From an uncultured Mediterranea sp. (GTDB lineage: Bacteria; Bacteroidota; Bacteroidia; Bacteroidales; Bacteroidaceae): DNA of 64,000 nucleotides. The stretch covers positions 94,895 through 158,894 of the forward strand of contig NZ_CABUOL010000008.1 of NCBI RefSeq assembly GCF_902493215.1, read 5' to 3'. This document shows positions 63,946-64,000 of the stretch, one piece after another (the stretch's first letter is position 1; each line of letters opens with the position of its first letter). The translations under genes were made by a program, and so were the position numbers. A model generated the notes under the pieces. That model was given only the letters and a program-made list of their open reading frames with translations. It did no database searches and was not told the DNA's origin.

Positions 63946-64000
63946 TCAATAGTTCGTTAAAAATTCGCCAAGCCTAAGCGGCTCTGGCAGTAAATAAAAT
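63946..64000 (-). mobile_element. End of a second copy of the IS4-type element
   Basis: These 55 bases match the reverse complement of 36160-36214 with one mismatch (63954). They include the last codons of the transposase, ending FTARAA, and the IS end. The rest of this copy lies outside the window, so whether it is intact is unknown. Confidence 0.9.

Overview
The window looks like a chromosome segment from a gut Bacteroidales, most likely Bacteroides, Phocaeicola or a close relative. The reasons are a SusC/SusD pair, a hybrid two-component regulator, a UpxY-type antiterminator, BACON and F5/8C-type surface lipoproteins, the DUF4290/TsaB/MurA/RimM/Dxr/RseP gene order, and -7 boxes of the Bacteroides form TAnnTTTG.

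Layout. (1) 1-6.1 kb: a sugar-use locus with a 5'-truncated GH36 alpha-galactosidase, an MFS sugar permease, a PfkB-type (fructokinase-like) kinase and a hybrid two-component sensor with a periplasmic sugar-binding domain. (2) 6.2-11.1 kb: an orphan UpxY gene, tail-to-tail with a six-gene cassette on the minus strand. The cassette encodes a primase-like BT4734/VirE-N protein, a DUF3987 ATPase, a DUF4248 protein, an HU-like protein, a 42-residue 'smalltalk' peptide and an amidase. It is full of 7-8 bp tandem repeats. (3) 11.2-16.6 kb: an unknown protein, a duplicated promoter in front of a His-rich CobW GTPase, a fimbrillin/GLUG-like lipoprotein preceded by a 39-codon ORF, and a HAD phosphatase. 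(4) 16.6-26.0 kb: GC-rich housekeeping genes (nadD, a small membrane protein, gmk, yicC; then tsaB, DUF4290, murA, rimM, M23, dxr, rseP).

(5) 26.1-58.0 kb: a large, AT-richer polysaccharide utilisation locus, nearly all on the minus strand. It has SusC/SusD, a surface DUF4959/F5-8C lipoprotein, an M60 glycopeptidase, three GH2 enzymes, a GH29 and a divergent GH95-like enzyme, a sodium:solute symporter and an AraC/cupin regulator. Interleaved with these is a nearly complete corrinoid methyl-transfer system: two UroD-family methyltransferases, a corrinoid protein, a [2Fe-2S]/ASKHA reductive activator and a MetH-activation-domain-like protein. The simplest reading, which is inference, is a locus that strips a methylated glycoconjugate, imports a methylated product and removes its methyl group through cobalamin in the cytoplasm. 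A broken IS4-type transposase splits the locus, and the end of a second copy of that IS begins at the right edge of the window.

(6) 58.2-64 kb: iterated palindromes in front of a second HU-like gene, two DUF3857 exported proteins, ddh, and the IS end. I saw no tRNA, rRNA, CRISPR array or cobalamin riboswitch.
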